The notes beneath the pieces were generated by a model. That model saw only the letters and a program-made list of their open reading frames with translations, had not been told where the DNA came from and did no database searches. DNA of 64,000 nucleotides from Bradyrhizobium elkanii USDA 76 (GTDB lineage Bacteria; Pseudomonadota; Alphaproteobacteria; Rhizobiales; Xanthobacteraceae): contig NZ_CP066356.1 in the NCBI RefSeq assembly GCF_023278185.1, positions 372,001 through 436,000 on the forward strand, in the 5' to 3' direction. Below are positions 9,788 through 19,634 of the stretch, one piece after another. Position numbers and translations under genes: made by a program. Numbering within the stretch: position 1 is the stretch's first letter; every line of letters begins with the position of its first letter.

Positions 9788-10554
9788 CACGACTTGTTCT
9801 TGCGCTCGCGGAGCTCGCCGAACACCAGCGCCGGGTCGGCGCCCTTCATGTGCAGCTTTGCCGCCACCGCCGGCTCGTCGGCGCGCAGGAACACGTTGGC
9901 CTTCTTCTCGTCGCCGAGCAGCACGGGGATGGTCGGCTTGTTCTCGGCGCGCAGTTTCGTCACTTCCTCGGCGCGCGCCTGCAGGGCCGGATTGTCGGGC
10001 TCGATGGTGAGCGCGAACTTCACGTTCGCGGCGGTGTATTCATGGCCGCAATACAGGCGGAAATCGTCCGGCAGCGAGCGCAGCTTCAAGAGCGAATCCC
10101 ACATCATGGGGTAGGTGCCTTCGAACACCCGGCCGCAGCCGATCGAGAACAGCGTGTCGGCGGCGAACACCGCCTTCTCGCCATCGAACACATAGGAGAT
10201 ATGGTCGAGCGTATGGCCGGGCGTCTCGACGACGCGTGCGAGCAGGCTGCCGACCTTGATGACATCGGCATTGGCAGCGCGTAGATCGACATTGGCGATC
10301 CTGGCCGACTGATCGTGCGGGGCGACGACGCGGCAGCCATATTTCTGCTTCAGCTCGGCGACGCCGCCGACATGATCGCCATGGTGATGGGTGATCAGGA
10401 TATCGGTCAGCGTCCAGCCTTCGCGCTCCAGCGCCTTGATGATCGGGCCGGCCTCCGGCGCGTCGATCGACGCCGTCGCCTTGGTCGCGGGATCGTGGAT
10501 CAAATAACCGAAATTGTCGGTGAGGCAGCTGAAGGTGCGAATTTCGGCGGTCAT
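9787..10554 (-). CDS. gloB: hydroxyacylglutathione hydrolase (glyoxalase II)
   Basis: This 255-residue metallo-beta-lactamase-fold enzyme hydrolyses S-lactoylglutathione to D-lactate and glutathione in methylglyoxal detoxification. Metal ligands are visible in THHHGDHVGG, the His of ETPGHTLDHISY, the Asp of FAADTLFSIGCGR and YCGHEYTAANVKF, and the C-terminal HxRC-like helical region is present. ATG 10554 has GGAG upstream and gives the usual family length; a longer frame to 10584 is possible. The cupin gene follows with a one-base overlap. Confidence 0.94.
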   Translation of the reverse strand: MTAEIRTFSCLTDNFGYLIHDPATKATASIDAPEAGPIIKALEREGWTLTDILITHHHGDHVGGVAELKQKYGCRVVAPHDQSARIANVDLRAANADVIKVGSLLARVVETPGHTLDHISYVFDGEKAVFAADTLFSIGCGRVFEGTYPMMWDSLLKLRSLPDDFRLYCGHEYTAANVKFALTIEPDNPALQARAEEVTKLRAENKPTIPVLLGDEKKANVFLRADEPAVAAKLHMKGADPALVFGELRERKNKS

Positions 10555-10589
10555 GATATCTCCACGAACAAACGGGACGGACATTTCAG

Positions 10590-10636
10590 AGCATGATGTC
10601 TTCGAAAAACCGGTATCGACTTTCCCGGATCATGCT
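10590..10636. repeat. AGCATGAT-type palindromic intergenic repeat
   Basis: Ends are AGCATGAT and ATCATGCT, with a central GAAAAACCGGTATCGACTTT. It belongs to the same family as 7293-7367 and sits between the divergent gloB and methyltransferase genes. Confidence 0.6.
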
Positions 10637-10738
10637 TTAAACGCGCCCAATATAGGGGTGAAATATGGCGTTAACGCTCCGGCGGCAATGCAATTTTCGG
10701 CGCACCCCGGCCGCAGGGGGCGTGTTAGGCTAAGCACC

Positions 10739-11491
10739 ATGGACGTCATCGACCTGCGCGACTTCTATTCGCAGCGCCTCGGCATCGTGGCGCGGCAGCT
10801 GATCAACCGGGGTATCCGCGCGCGGTGGCCGAACGCGGAAGGCCAGCGCGTGCTCGGCCTCGGCTATCCGACCCCCTATCTCGGCCTGTTCCGTGAGTCC
10901 TGCGAGCGCTGCATTGCCTTCATGCCGGCGGCCCAGGGCGTGCTGAAATGGCCGACCGGCCGGCCGGCGCTGGCCACCCTGATCGACGAATTCTCGATGC
11001 CGCTGCCGGATGCCGCGGTCGACCGCGTGCTGCTGGTACACGCGCTGGAAATGTCCGATGATCCGGAGCGGCTGCTGCGCGAGGTATGGCGGGTGCTCTC
11101 GCCGTCGGGGCGGCTGATCGCGATCATCCCGAACCGCCGCGGCGTCTGGACGCGCACCGATGCCACGCCGTTCGGCCATGGCCGGCCCTATTCGCGGGCG
11201 CAGATCACGCAGCTGTTACGGCAGACCTGGTTCACGCCGTCGTCGTGGGGCGAGGCGTTGTTCATGCCGCCGGTGCAGGGCAGCTGGTTCCTGCGCTCGG
11301 CGATGGCGTGGGAGCGGGTCGGCGCGGCGCTGTCGATGCCGTTCGCTGGCGTGCACATCGTGGAGGCGACCAAGCAGGTCTATCGCGCGATCCCCGCGCG
11401 CCGCGAGCGCACGCAGCTGATCCCGTCATTGCGTCCGGTGCTGGTGCCGTCCTCGACGGCGACGCGCAAATCGACTCACACCGAGGCGTGA
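10739..11491 (+). CDS. class I SAM-dependent methyltransferase
   Basis: This 250-residue protein has a methyltransferase type 11-like core: VLGLGYPTPYLGLF in place of the classical glycine loop, a conserved PDAAVDRVLLVHALEMSDDPERLLREVWRVL stretch and SGRLIAIIPNRRG. Start ATG 10739 gives a natural N-terminus (MDVIDLRDFYSQRLG). It is divergent from gloB. Substrate unknown. Confidence 0.8.
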   Translation: MDVIDLRDFYSQRLGIVARQLINRGIRARWPNAEGQRVLGLGYPTPYLGLFRESCERCIAFMPAAQGVLKWPTGRPALATLIDEFSMPLPDAAVDRVLLVHALEMSDDPERLLREVWRVLSPSGRLIAIIPNRRGVWTRTDATPFGHGRPYSRAQITQLLRQTWFTPSSWGEALFMPPVQGSWFLRSAMAWERVGAALSMPFAGVHIVEATKQVYRAIPARRERTQLIPSLRPVLVPSSTATRKSTHTEA

Positions 11492-11506
11492 AATTTCACC
11501 CTCCCC

Positions 11507-11680
11507 GGAGCAGGGCTATCGCATATGAGAGGAAATGGATTTGTCCGCGCCGTCATGGCCGGGCTTGTCCCGGCCATCCACGTCTTTCTTCGCCTGGAAA
11601 CAAAGACGTGGATGCCCGGGACAAGCCCGGGCATGACGAGTTTGTGGAGCGACCGAGCTCATATGCGATAGCCCTGCTCC
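11507..11680. repeat. composite inverted-repeat element, copy 1
   Basis: Perfect 23-base terminal inverted repeats (outer end GGAGCAGGGC, inner end GCATATGAG) enclose a second inverted repeat made of CATGGCCGGGCTTGTCCCGG, CCACGTCTTT and their complements. A related copy lies at 14464-14664. There is no coding sequence inside. The arrangement resembles a non-autonomous palindromic repeat or miniature element. Confidence 0.75.
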
Positions 11681-11692
11681 CCGAAAGGGGAG
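11677..11692. other. small CTCCCC-GAAA-GGGGAG hairpin
   Basis: A perfect six-base stem with a GAAA tetraloop sits 19 bases beyond the stop of the DUF4167 gene. No T-run follows in that direction, so calling it a terminator would be weak. Confidence 0.4.
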
Positions 11693-11710
11693 GGTGGCTG
11701 CATACGTGCG

Positions 11711-12472
11711 TTACTCGTTGCCCGGATTGAAGTCGTCGCTCGGCGCGGGCTGCGCCGCCATGTCGGGGCGCGGGCCGTGCGGACGGCGGCGGCGGCGCGG
11801 AAACCGCTCGCTCCGTTCGCCGCGTTCTGCGCCGCCATTATTGCCTTCATAAGCGCCGTTGACCTGCGGCTGCGCGCCGCCGGTGATGAACGAGGGCAGG
11901 CGATCGACGCCGGCATCGGCCATCGCGGGCTGCGGCTGGTTCTGCGGTTGCGGCTGATATTGCGGCTGCGGACGATGCTCGCGCTCGCGGTGCTCACGCG
12001 GCTGCTGGTCACGCTCACGATGCTCGCGCGGCTGCTGCTGATCGCGCTGGTACGGCTGCTGGCCGTTGTCGCGCATGAAAGGTTGCTGCTGCTGCGGCAC
12101 GAAGCCCGGCTCCTGGCCGAAGCTCGAATAGCCGTCGCTGTCGTCGTCTTCGGTCGGGGTGACCTCGGCGTCGGGACGCGGCGGCTGCTGATTCTGCCGG
12201 AACTGCTCCTGCGCGGCCGCGATGATCCGGTAGTAGTGCTCAGCATGCTGGTAGTAGTTCTCAGCTGCCACCGGATCGCCGGAGGAGCGCGCATCGCGCG
12301 CAAGCTGAACGTATTTCTCGGCCACGTGCGAGGCCGTGCCGCGGATCTTGATGTCGGGTCCGTTCGATTCGTACACCCGTGTCAGGGGATTCTGGCCGCG
12401 CCGGTTATTGTTGTTGTTATTGTTGTTGTTATTCCGGTTGCGCATCCGCTTGTTGTTCTGACCGTTTCTCAT
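11711..12472 (-). CDS. DUF4167 domain protein, Asn/Gln/Arg-rich
   Basis: This 253-residue protein carries the alphaproteobacterial DUF4167 segment (NPLTRVYESNGPDIKIRGTA, then HVAEKYVQLARDA and AAENYYQHAEHYYRII) at about residues 28-90. The N-terminus has a run of ten Asn flanked by Arg, and the remainder is low complexity, rich in Gln, Arg, Pro and acidic residues. The family is RNA-binding-like in composition, but no function is established. It is downstream of prmC on the same strand, separated by about 500 bases that include a candidate RNA gene on the other strand. Confidence 0.88.
   Translation of the reverse strand: MRNGQNNKRMRNRNNNNNNNNNNRRGQNPLTRVYESNGPDIKIRGTASHVAEKYVQLARDARSSGDPVAAENYYQHAEHYYRIIAAAQEQFRQNQQPPRPDAEVTPTEDDDSDGYSSFGQEPGFVPQQQQPFMRDNGQQPYQRDQQQPREHRERDQQPREHREREHRPQPQYQPQPQNQPQPAMADAGVDRLPSFITGGAQPQVNGAYEGNNGGAERGERSERFPRRRRRPHGPRPDMAAQPAPSDDFNPGNE
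12407..12433. repeat. GTT/AAC trinucleotide repeat
   Basis: A run of TTG/TTA triplets encodes the ten-Asn tract of the DUF4167 protein on the minus strand. Mixed AAC and AAT codons show that it is not a pure microsatellite. Confidence 0.7.
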
Positions 12473-12829
12473 CTGTCGCCTTTTATTCCAGCCCTGAAGC
12501 TATTGCAGTCCACAGTCCGATTTCTCAGCAGTCCGATTTCTCAGCAGTCCGATTTCTCAGCAGTCCGATTCCCAGAGTTCGATTCGGCGCGCGCCTAGGC
12601 ACACGGAATCGCAATACCGTTCGAAGTGGTTTCGATGTCGCCGACCATCTCGTTCAGCAAAGTCGCGTGCAGCAAAGACGCGTTCCCCAACCGCCGGCAA
12701 TCGCGCCAGCGACCAAATCATTCCGCCCGTTGAGACAGGCTCAGTTCTCGTGCGTAAGTCTTCAAGCGCAATAACAGGCTTTCGTTCGCTTGGCGGTCGA
12801 GAGCAGCACAGCTTCGGCTATTGCGCTCT
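12473..12829. other. intergenic region upstream of DUF4167 gene
   Basis: Apart from the 16-bp tandem array, I see no gene here. The segment must hold the DUF4167 promoter (minus strand) and probably the promoter of the candidate RNA that starts near 12830 (a CTATTG box at 12818-12823 is a possible -10). Confidence 0.4.
12513..12575. repeat. 16-bp tandem repeat, about 3.7 copies
   Basis: Three exact copies of CAGTCCGATTTCTCAG are followed by a partial copy. The array lies 40-100 bases upstream of the DUF4167 start, in the probable leader or promoter of that gene. Confidence 0.85.
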
Positions 12830-12970
12830 ATGAGACCTGCGTTCCTGGAACCTTTCGATCGGCGGGCTCTGCTGAACCCTGGTCATCACCCGTAACGGAT
12901 TACGGGGCCAGCACCGATGTTGTGCCCGGAACGTAGTCGTTCCCGGGGGATAATCCAAGAGGTTTTTTTT
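12830..12970 (+). ncRNA. candidate structured small RNA (possibly 6S-like)
   Basis: This non-coding stretch folds well on the plus strand. Nested helices are 12833-12838 with 12960-12963 (ACCT/AGGT), ATCGG 12858-12862 with CCGAT 12914-12918, CTGG 12879-12882 with CCAG 12908-12911, and a perfect apical stem CCCGTAA/TTACGGG around CGGA (12889-12906). A side hairpin CCCGGAACG/CGTTCCCGGG lies at 12925-12947, and eight T residues end it at 12963-12970. The rod shape with one large asymmetric bubble and a closing stem is like 6S RNA, but I cannot confirm the family from memory. It lies between the DUF4167 gene and prmC. Confidence 0.45.
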
Positions 12971-12985
12971 CGTTCCAATAGGACT

Positions 12986-13876
12986 TTATCGGGGCAGCCG
13001 GCGGGCGGAAACGGCCCTCGGAATGCCCCCCAGATCGGCCTTGGGCGGCCCCGTTGGGGATAATCCGGATGCCGTCATCAGCGCTTCAACGTCGTCGCTC
13101 TGACCCTGTCCGACTTCCACAACCAGAAATCCTCCTGAGGCCAGAAGACCCGCGGATTGCGAAATCAGCGCGCGGTAGGCGTCGAGCCCGTCGGCACCGC
13201 CGTCGAGCGCCGCGCGCGGATCATGCGCGCGCACCTCGATGTCGAGACCGGCGATGTCGGCCGAGGGGATGTAGGGCGGGTTGGACACGATCAGTTCGAA
13301 CGTGCCGGCCAGTCCGCTGCCGTAGTCGCACTCGATCCATGTCGTGCGCTGGCTAAGTCCGAGCGCGGCGGCGTTGCGGCTCGCGGTCTGCAGCGCCTCC
13401 GCCGAGATGTCGGTGCCGAAGCCATGCGCGTTCGGCAGTTCCGAGAGCAGCGCCAGCAGGATCGCGCCAGAACCGGTGCCGAGATCGGCGATCCGCAAGG
13501 CGCGCTCGGCCATGCCATCGGCGCGCAGCAGTTCGAGTGCGCGCTCGACCACCGTCTCGGTGTCCGGGCGCGGCACCAGTGTCGCGGCGGACAGATGCAG
13601 TGGCAATCCCCAGAACTCCTTGATGCCGAGGATGCGCGCGACCGGCTCGCCGGCGAGGCGGCGCTGCGCGAGGCGCTCGAGGTGATCAGCCTCGTCCTTC
13701 GTCAGCGTGCGTTTGGCGCCCGTGATCATGCCGGTCAGATCGAGACCCAGCGCGGCGCCGACCAGCAGGCGCGCATCGAGCTCGGCACCGTCGCGGCCGG
13801 CCGCCTTGAGGCGGGCGGCGAGGCTGCGCCTGATACGCTCGACGGTCTGGCTGCCATGTCCAGCGGGTTCGCTCAT
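12986..13876 (-). CDS. prmC: peptide chain release factor N5-glutamine methyltransferase
   Basis: This 296-residue enzyme methylates the Gln of the GGQ motif in release factors. The N-terminal helical domain (about 1-95) is followed by the SAM domain with IADLGTGSGAILLAL and the diagnostic NPPY in VSNPPYIPSADI. The length is normal. In many bacteria prmC directly follows prfA; here prfA is at 21016-22095, about 7.1 kb away, with transport genes between. Confidence 0.94.
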   Translation of the reverse strand: MSEPAGHGSQTVERIRRSLAARLKAAGRDGAELDARLLVGAALGLDLTGMITGAKRTLTKDEADHLERLAQRRLAGEPVARILGIKEFWGLPLHLSAATLVPRPDTETVVERALELLRADGMAERALRIADLGTGSGAILLALLSELPNAHGFGTDISAEALQTASRNAAALGLSQRTTWIECDYGSGLAGTFELIVSNPPYIPSADIAGLDIEVRAHDPRAALDGGADGLDAYRALISQSAGLLASGGFLVVEVGQGQSDDVEALMTASGLSPTGPPKADLGGIPRAVSARRLPR

Positions 13877-13981
13877 CGCGCGTTGTTAGCCGATGGTCGA
13901 TGCGGCGTCGATATGGCTTGCGCCGCGCGCGGCCGGCGCGCACGGTCGAAATCTCAACCCATCGATCCGGAACGCGCGACC

Positions 13982-14407
13982 ATGACGGGCTATGACGACC
14001 AGAACATCTTCGCCAAGATCCTGCGCGGCGAGGTCCCGAGCTTCAAGGTCTACGAGACCGACCGGACCTTTGCCTTTCTCGACATCATGCCGCGATCCCC
14101 GGGACATACCCTGGTGATTCCGAAGGCGCCTGCGCGCGGCATCCTCGACATCGCCGAAGACGACCTTGCCGCGGTGGCGCGGTCGGCCAAGCGCCTCGCC
14201 ATCGCCGCGATGAAGGCGTTCGCCGCCGACGGCATCATCATCCAGCAATTCAGCGAGCCCGCCAGCGGCCAGGTGGTGTTTCACCTGCACATGCATGTGA
14301 TGCCGGTGAAGGCCGGCGTCGCGCTGCTGCCCGCGCAGACCGTCAAGGCGGAGATGGATGTGCTAGCCGATCACGCCAGGCGGATGATCGCGGCGCTTGC
14401 GGACTGA
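13982..14407 (+). CDS. HIT family hydrolase
   Basis: This 141-residue histidine-triad protein has the active motif HLHMHVMP near residues 97-104 and an N-terminal NIFAKILRGEVPSFKVYE typical of Hint-like nucleotide phosphoramidases. ATG 13982 is the natural start; the frame stays open far upstream, but that part overlaps prmC on the other strand. Likely reaction: hydrolysis of AMP-amine or AMP-lysine bonds. Confidence 0.92.
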   Translation: MTGYDDQNIFAKILRGEVPSFKVYETDRTFAFLDIMPRSPGHTLVIPKAPARGILDIAEDDLAAVARSAKRLAIAAMKAFAADGIIIQQFSEPASGQVVFHLHMHVMPVKAGVALLPAQTVKAEMDVLADHARRMIAALAD

Positions 14408-14463
14408 GCTGGAGCCTGAAGGGTTAGCGCTAAAAGCAGTCGCGACGGCGGCGCGCTCCCTCC

Positions 14464-14664
14464 CCCGCAAGCGGGCAGGGCAATCGCATATGGAATGTAC
14501 CGATTCTTCCGCGCCGTCATGGCCGGGCTTGTCCCGGCCATCCACGTCTTTTCTTCGCGTAGAAACGAAGACGTGGATGCCCGGGACAAACCCGGGCATG
14601 ACGAGTTTATGGGAACTCCGATTACCTCAAACGGCCATATGCGATTGCCCTGCCCGCAAGCGGG
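14464..14664. repeat. composite inverted-repeat element, copy 2
   Basis: Terminal inverted repeats about 30 bases long (CCCGCAAGCGGGCAGGGCAA inward to GCATATGG) enclose the same CATGGCCGGGCTTGTCCCGG and CCACGTCTTT core as copy 1. It sits between the HIT gene and the convergent liv operon and fills most of the 317-base gap 14408-14724. Outside it I see nothing recognisable there. Confidence 0.75.
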
Positions 14665-14724
14665 AGAGGTGCAGCAAGTTTGCGGCGAGATCTATTCTGT
14701 CTGGCTTCATCACGAATTAGCGCC

Positions 14725-15419
<695 letters not shown>

Positions 15420-15423
<4 letters not shown>

Positions 15424-17273
15424 GCGGCGAGCACTCCATGCACGCCGCCAAGATAGGCCTCCTGGACGGTCGAATTGGTCTTGATCTCTTCCGGCGTTCC
15501 CTCGACCAGCACCCGGCCTTCCTGCAGCACGGTGACGCGCTCGGCGAGTTCGAACAGCGCATCCATGTCGTGATCGATGATGATCATGGTGCGGCCCTGG
15601 CTGATCGACTTCAATAGCTTGACGGTCTCGACACGTTCGCGCGGGCTCATGCCGGCGAGCGGCTCGTCGAGCAGCAACAGGCTCGGCGACGTCGCCAGCG
15701 CCAGCCCGATTTCCAGCCGCCGCTTCTCGCCATAGGCAAGCTCGGACACCGGCGTATCGGGCCTCGAGGTCAGATTGACCAGCTCGAGCGTCTGCTGCAC
15801 GCGCTCGGACAGGCCGCCGATGCTGTCGATGCTGCGGAACAGGTCGAGCTTGAACTTGCCGCGCAGCGCCGACAGCGACGCGATCACCAGATTCTCGCGC
15901 ACCGTCAGACCGGCGAACAGCTGGTTGACCTGGTAGCTCTTGGTCAGGCCGAGCTGACAGACGTCGGTGACGTTCATGCCGGTGATGTCGCGGCCCTCGA
16001 ACAGGATGGTGCCCGACGTGGGGTGCACCTCGCAGGTCAGCATCTTGAAGAAAGTCGACTTGCCGGCGCCGTTCGGGCCGATGATGCCGCGCAGCTCGCC
16101 GTGATTGACGGTGAAGTCGATGTCGCTGTTGGCGAGCAGGCCGCCATAGCGCTTGGTCAGGCCTTTGGCCTGGAGAATCGGGCCGGACGGATTGCCGCCC
16201 GCGCGAGGCGCTGCCGGCTTCGGCGCGGGCGCTGCGGCGTGCCGGTCTCTTGCCACGGCGACGACCTCTGGTGCGCTCTCGTCCGGCTCCTTGGCGCCGC
16301 GCTGTCCGGTCAGGAGGCGGTACAGGTCGGCGAGGCCGCCGATGATGCCGCGGCGCAGGAAGCACACCAGCAGCACGAACACGATGCCGAGCACGAGCTT
16401 CCAGGCCGCGCCGAGCCCGAGCGCCGCCTGCAGGAAGTCCTGCAGCGACAGCCACACCGCGGCGCCGACCAATGGCCCGAACAGCGTGCCGCGGCCGCCG
16501 ATCGCGGTCTGCATCACGAGCTGCCCCGACGTATCGAAGGTGAACGCGTCGGGCGGCATGAAGGCCTGCAGCACGCCGAGCAGCCCGCCGGCAAAGCCGG
16601 CATAGGCGGCGGCGATCACGAAGGCGGTCAGCTTGTAGCCGTGGATGTTGTGGCCCACCGCGGTTGCGCGCAGCGGGTTGTCGCGGATCGCGCTGAACAC
16701 GGCGCCGACCGGCGAGCGCACGATGCGCAGCGCGATCACGACGCCGATGAAGTAACACAGCGCCAGGAACTGGTAGAGCGACCAGCCGGTGGTGAAGTGC
16801 AAGGTGGTGAAGCCGAGATTGAAGCTCGGGGTCGGCACACCCGGCAGCCCGTTCTCGCCGCCGGTGAAGTCCGACAGCGGATTGAACTCGACGAAGAAGA
16901 ACACCTCGGCGATCGCCACCGTGATCATCGCGAAATAGATGCCGGTGCGGCGCAACGCGATCAGGCCGATCAGATAGCCGGTGGCGGCGGCCGCGATCAT
17001 GCCGATGACGAGCGCGAGCACGACGTAGGGAAAGCCGGCTCGCGTCAGCAGCCAGGCGGCGACGAAGCCGCCGGTGCCGTAAAAGGCCGACTGGCCGAAC
17101 GACAGCAGGCCGGTGAAGCCGAACAGGATGTCGAAGCCGAGGCCGAACAGGCCCCAGACCAGGATCCGGTTCACCGTGTTGGGCGCGAAGCCGAGCCACG
17201 GCAGCACGAAGGGCGCGACGATCAGGCCGGCGGCCGTCAGGAATTCGATCAGGTATGGGCGCTGCTTAAGCAT
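15420..17273 (-). CDS. fused ABC permease and ATPase (LivM-LivG fusion)
   Basis: A single 617-residue frame combines two normally separate subunits. Residues 1 to about 310 are a LivM-type permease with eight to ten membrane segments and FGFTGLLSFGQSAFYGTGGF. About 315-365 are an Ala/Pro-rich charged linker. About 366-617 are a LivG-type ATPase with Walker A GPNGAGKST, signature SELAYGEKRRLEIGLAL, Walker B LLLLDEPLAG and IIIDHDMD. No stop or frameshift separates them. The fusion fixes permease and ATPase in a 1:1 ratio. It is the second gene after livH, in an operon with a substrate-binding protein upstream. Confidence 0.92.
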
Positions 17274-17287
17274 CTAAATATCCGTCG

Positions 17288-18163
17288 TCATTCGCGGCCC
17301 TGCGTGCCGAGCAGGCCGTGCGGTCTGAGCACCAGCACGAGCGTCATCGCCGCGAACAGCATGACGTAGGCGTAACCGGGGTTGAACATCGAGGTGATGC
17401 TGATGATCTCGCCGGCGATCAGTCCGCCGAGGATGGCGCCGGGAAACGAGCCGACGCCGCCGATCACCACCACCACGAAGGTCTCGACCAGGATGTCGTC
17501 GCCGACACCCGGCGTCAGCGACACCACCGGCGCGTTGATGATGCCGGCGAAGCCCGCGGCCATCGCGCCGATGCCGAACACGATCATGAAGACGCGGTAG
17601 ACGTTGATGCCGAGCGAATCGACCATCACCGAATCCTCGATGCCGGCGCGCACGATCATGCCGAGCCGGGTGCGGTACAGGATCAGGAACAGCGCGCCAA
17701 GCGCGACCGCGACGATGCCGACGACCGCGAGCCGGTAGGTCGGATAGAACAGGAAGCCGAGCGAGGTGATGCCCTGCAGCAGCGCCGGCGGCGGCACCAC
17801 CTGCGACTGGCTGGTGAAGATCAGCCGCACGATCTCGACGAAGCAGATGCCGAGGCCGAACGTGACCAGCAGCTGGTCCTCATGCGGGCGATGGTAGAAA
17901 TGGCGGATGATGATCCGCTCCATCGCGACGCCGAGCGCCATCACGAACAGCGAGCCCGCGATCACGGCGAGGATGAACGAGCCGGTGTAGGAATAGGTCA
18001 CATATCCGGCGTAGCCGCCGATCATGAACATGGCGCCGTGGGCGAGGTTGAGCACCCCGAGCGTGCCGTAGATGATCGTCAGTCCGGAGCTGATCAGCGC
18101 CAGCAGCGCGCCGAGCGCCAGCCCGTTGAAAAGTTGCGAGACGAAATTTGGCCAGTTGATCAT
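17288..18163 (-). CDS. branched-chain amino acid-type ABC permease (LivH-like)
   Basis: This 291-residue integral membrane protein has about eight transmembrane segments and the family's NLAHGAMFMIGGYAGY and GVGSFPGAILGGLIAGE motifs. It pairs with the LivM half of the fused gene 14 bases downstream to form the translocation pore. It lies between the substrate-binding protein and the fusion gene, all on one strand. Confidence 0.92.
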   Translation of the reverse strand: MINWPNFVSQLFNGLALGALLALISSGLTIIYGTLGVLNLAHGAMFMIGGYAGYVTYSYTGSFILAVIAGSLFVMALGVAMERIIIRHFYHRPHEDQLLVTFGLGICFVEIVRLIFTSQSQVVPPPALLQGITSLGFLFYPTYRLAVVGIVAVALGALFLILYRTRLGMIVRAGIEDSVMVDSLGINVYRVFMIVFGIGAMAAGFAGIINAPVVSLTPGVGDDILVETFVVVVIGGVGSFPGAILGGLIAGEIISITSMFNPGYAYVMLFAAMTLVLVLRPHGLLGTQGRE

Positions 18164-18278
18164 GGCGCGCGTTCACTCAGCCGTTTTATCCGGCCCGGTC
18201 GATGGAGGATGCGTTCCGATAAAAGCGGCGCCGCGGGCCGGGTCGCCCCGCCCACGGCGCCGAGTCTTCCCACGTTAA

Positions 18279-19634
18279 TCAGGTGTAGTCGCCGAGATGG
18301 CAGCCGAACGCATCCGGCTTCTGCATCAGGCCGTCGCCGGGGACGATCTCGATCACCTCGTAATAGTCCTCCTTGTTCTTCATCTCCTTTTCCATCTTGC
18401 CGCGGACGATGACGACGGGGCGGACGCACTGGTGATCCTCGGGGCGATAGTGGACGTCGCCGACCAGCGAAGGCAGCGTCTCGCCCTTCTCATAGGCCTT
18501 GATGACGTCGGGCGGATAGAAGCTGCCGGCTTCCTCGACCATGCGGGCCCAGTGCGCGAAGCTGACATAGGCATTCTCGGCGCCCCATTCCGGCTTGTAG
18601 CCGTACTTCTTCTCGAAGGCCTCGTTGAACATCTTGGCCAGCGGATACTTGTCCTCGATGGTCCACCAATAATCGGTCGCGGCGTAGACGCCCTGCATCA
18701 GGCCGCCGGTCTCGCGGGCGATGAACGGCACCTGGTAGGGCACCACGAGCTTCATCTTGTCGAGCACGCCGAACTGCTTGGCCTGCTGCGTCGACAGCAC
18801 GGCGTCGTGACCCCAGTTGACGTTGATCAGCACGTCGGCGCCGGAGTTCGCGACGTTGAGCAGATAGGACGAATAGTCCGGCGCGCCGAGCGGCGAGACC
18901 TGGTTGGTGACGGTGGTCCAGCCCGCCTGGGCGAGGTAGTCCTGCATCGACTTGGTGACGGTGTGGCCGTAGGTGTAGTCGGGCGTCAGGTAGGCGGCCT
19001 TCTTGTTCTTGCCGAACTGCTTGATCAGCACCGGCGCGATCGCCGCCGCGGCGGTCTGGCCGAAGAAGTTCTGGCGGAAGCCGTAGCGCACGCAATCCTT
19101 GCCGGTGGTGTCGTTGGAGCCGGAAATGCCGCAGACGAAGATCACCTTCTCGCGCTGCGCCAGCTTGTTCAGCGCCACCGCGACCGCGCTCGAGGTGCCG
19201 CCGGTGATCATCACCGCCTTGTTCTCGGAGATAAAGCGCTGCTGCGCCTGCACGGCCTCGTTCGGCTTCGCCGCGGAATCCGCGACGCCGAACTTCAGCT
19301 CCTTGCCCAGCACGCCCTTGCTGGTCTTCGGCGAGATCTTCTTGATCAGCTCGTGGCCGCTGTTGATGTGCTCGATCGCGAGCTGATAGCCCTTGAGCTC
19401 ATCCTCGCCCTGCACGGCATAGGTGCCGGTGCGCGGCACCGAGATGCCGATGAAGGCCGAAGAGCCCGACGTGCCCGCGGGAAAGGTTCCGATCGCCGGA
19501 TGGTCCTCGGCGAATGCCCGCGATGCGATCGAGGCCGGCAGCACGGTGCCGCCGATCAGGCCCGCGCCGGCTTGCAGCAAAGTGCGGCGCGAAACGTTGA
19601 GGGCGCTGCCCGGCCGAAAATCCCTGGTGCTCAT
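18279..19634 (-). CDS. Liv-type ABC transporter substrate-binding protein with Tat signal
   Basis: This 451-residue type I periplasmic binding protein (Peripla_BP_6 fold) begins with a twin-arginine signal (NVSRRTLLQAGAGLIGG, then SIASRAFA). The mature part includes GISVPRTGTYAVQGEDELKG, FGVADSAAKPNEAVQAQQRF and YLTPDYTYGHTVTKSMQDYL. The C-terminus is unusual in carrying a conserved-looking Cys-containing tail (DDHQCVRPVVIV-like and GCHLGDYT). It should deliver substrate to the LivH/LivM-LivG/LivF transporter encoded just downstream. The ligand cannot be read from sequence. Confidence 0.9.
   Translation of the reverse strand: MSTRDFRPGSALNVSRRTLLQAGAGLIGGTVLPASIASRAFAEDHPAIGTFPAGTSGSSAFIGISVPRTGTYAVQGEDELKGYQLAIEHINSGHELIKKISPKTSKGVLGKELKFGVADSAAKPNEAVQAQQRFISENKAVMITGGTSSAVAVALNKLAQREKVIFVCGISGSNDTTGKDCVRYGFRQNFFGQTAAAAIAPVLIKQFGKNKKAAYLTPDYTYGHTVTKSMQDYLAQAGWTTVTNQVSPLGAPDYSSYLLNVANSGADVLINVNWGHDAVLSTQQAKQFGVLDKMKLVVPYQVPFIARETGGLMQGVYAATDYWWTIEDKYPLAKMFNEAFEKKYGYKPEWGAENAYVSFAHWARMVEEAGSFYPPDVIKAYEKGETLPSLVGDVHYRPEDHQCVRPVVIVRGKMEKEMKNKEDYYEVIEIVPGDGLMQKPDAFGCHLGDYT

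Noticed and set aside
12600..12985. SRP RNA, tmRNA or RNase P RNA in the prmC upstream gap
   Set aside because: I found no SRP GGAAGGAAGCAGCC loop, no tag-coding segment and no RNase P core; only the 6S-like fold remained possible.
16023..17369. Long plus-strand frame over the LivM-LivG fusion
   Set aside because: It is a Glu/Arg/Gln-rich shadow without family resemblance, while the minus-strand frame has all ABC motifs.
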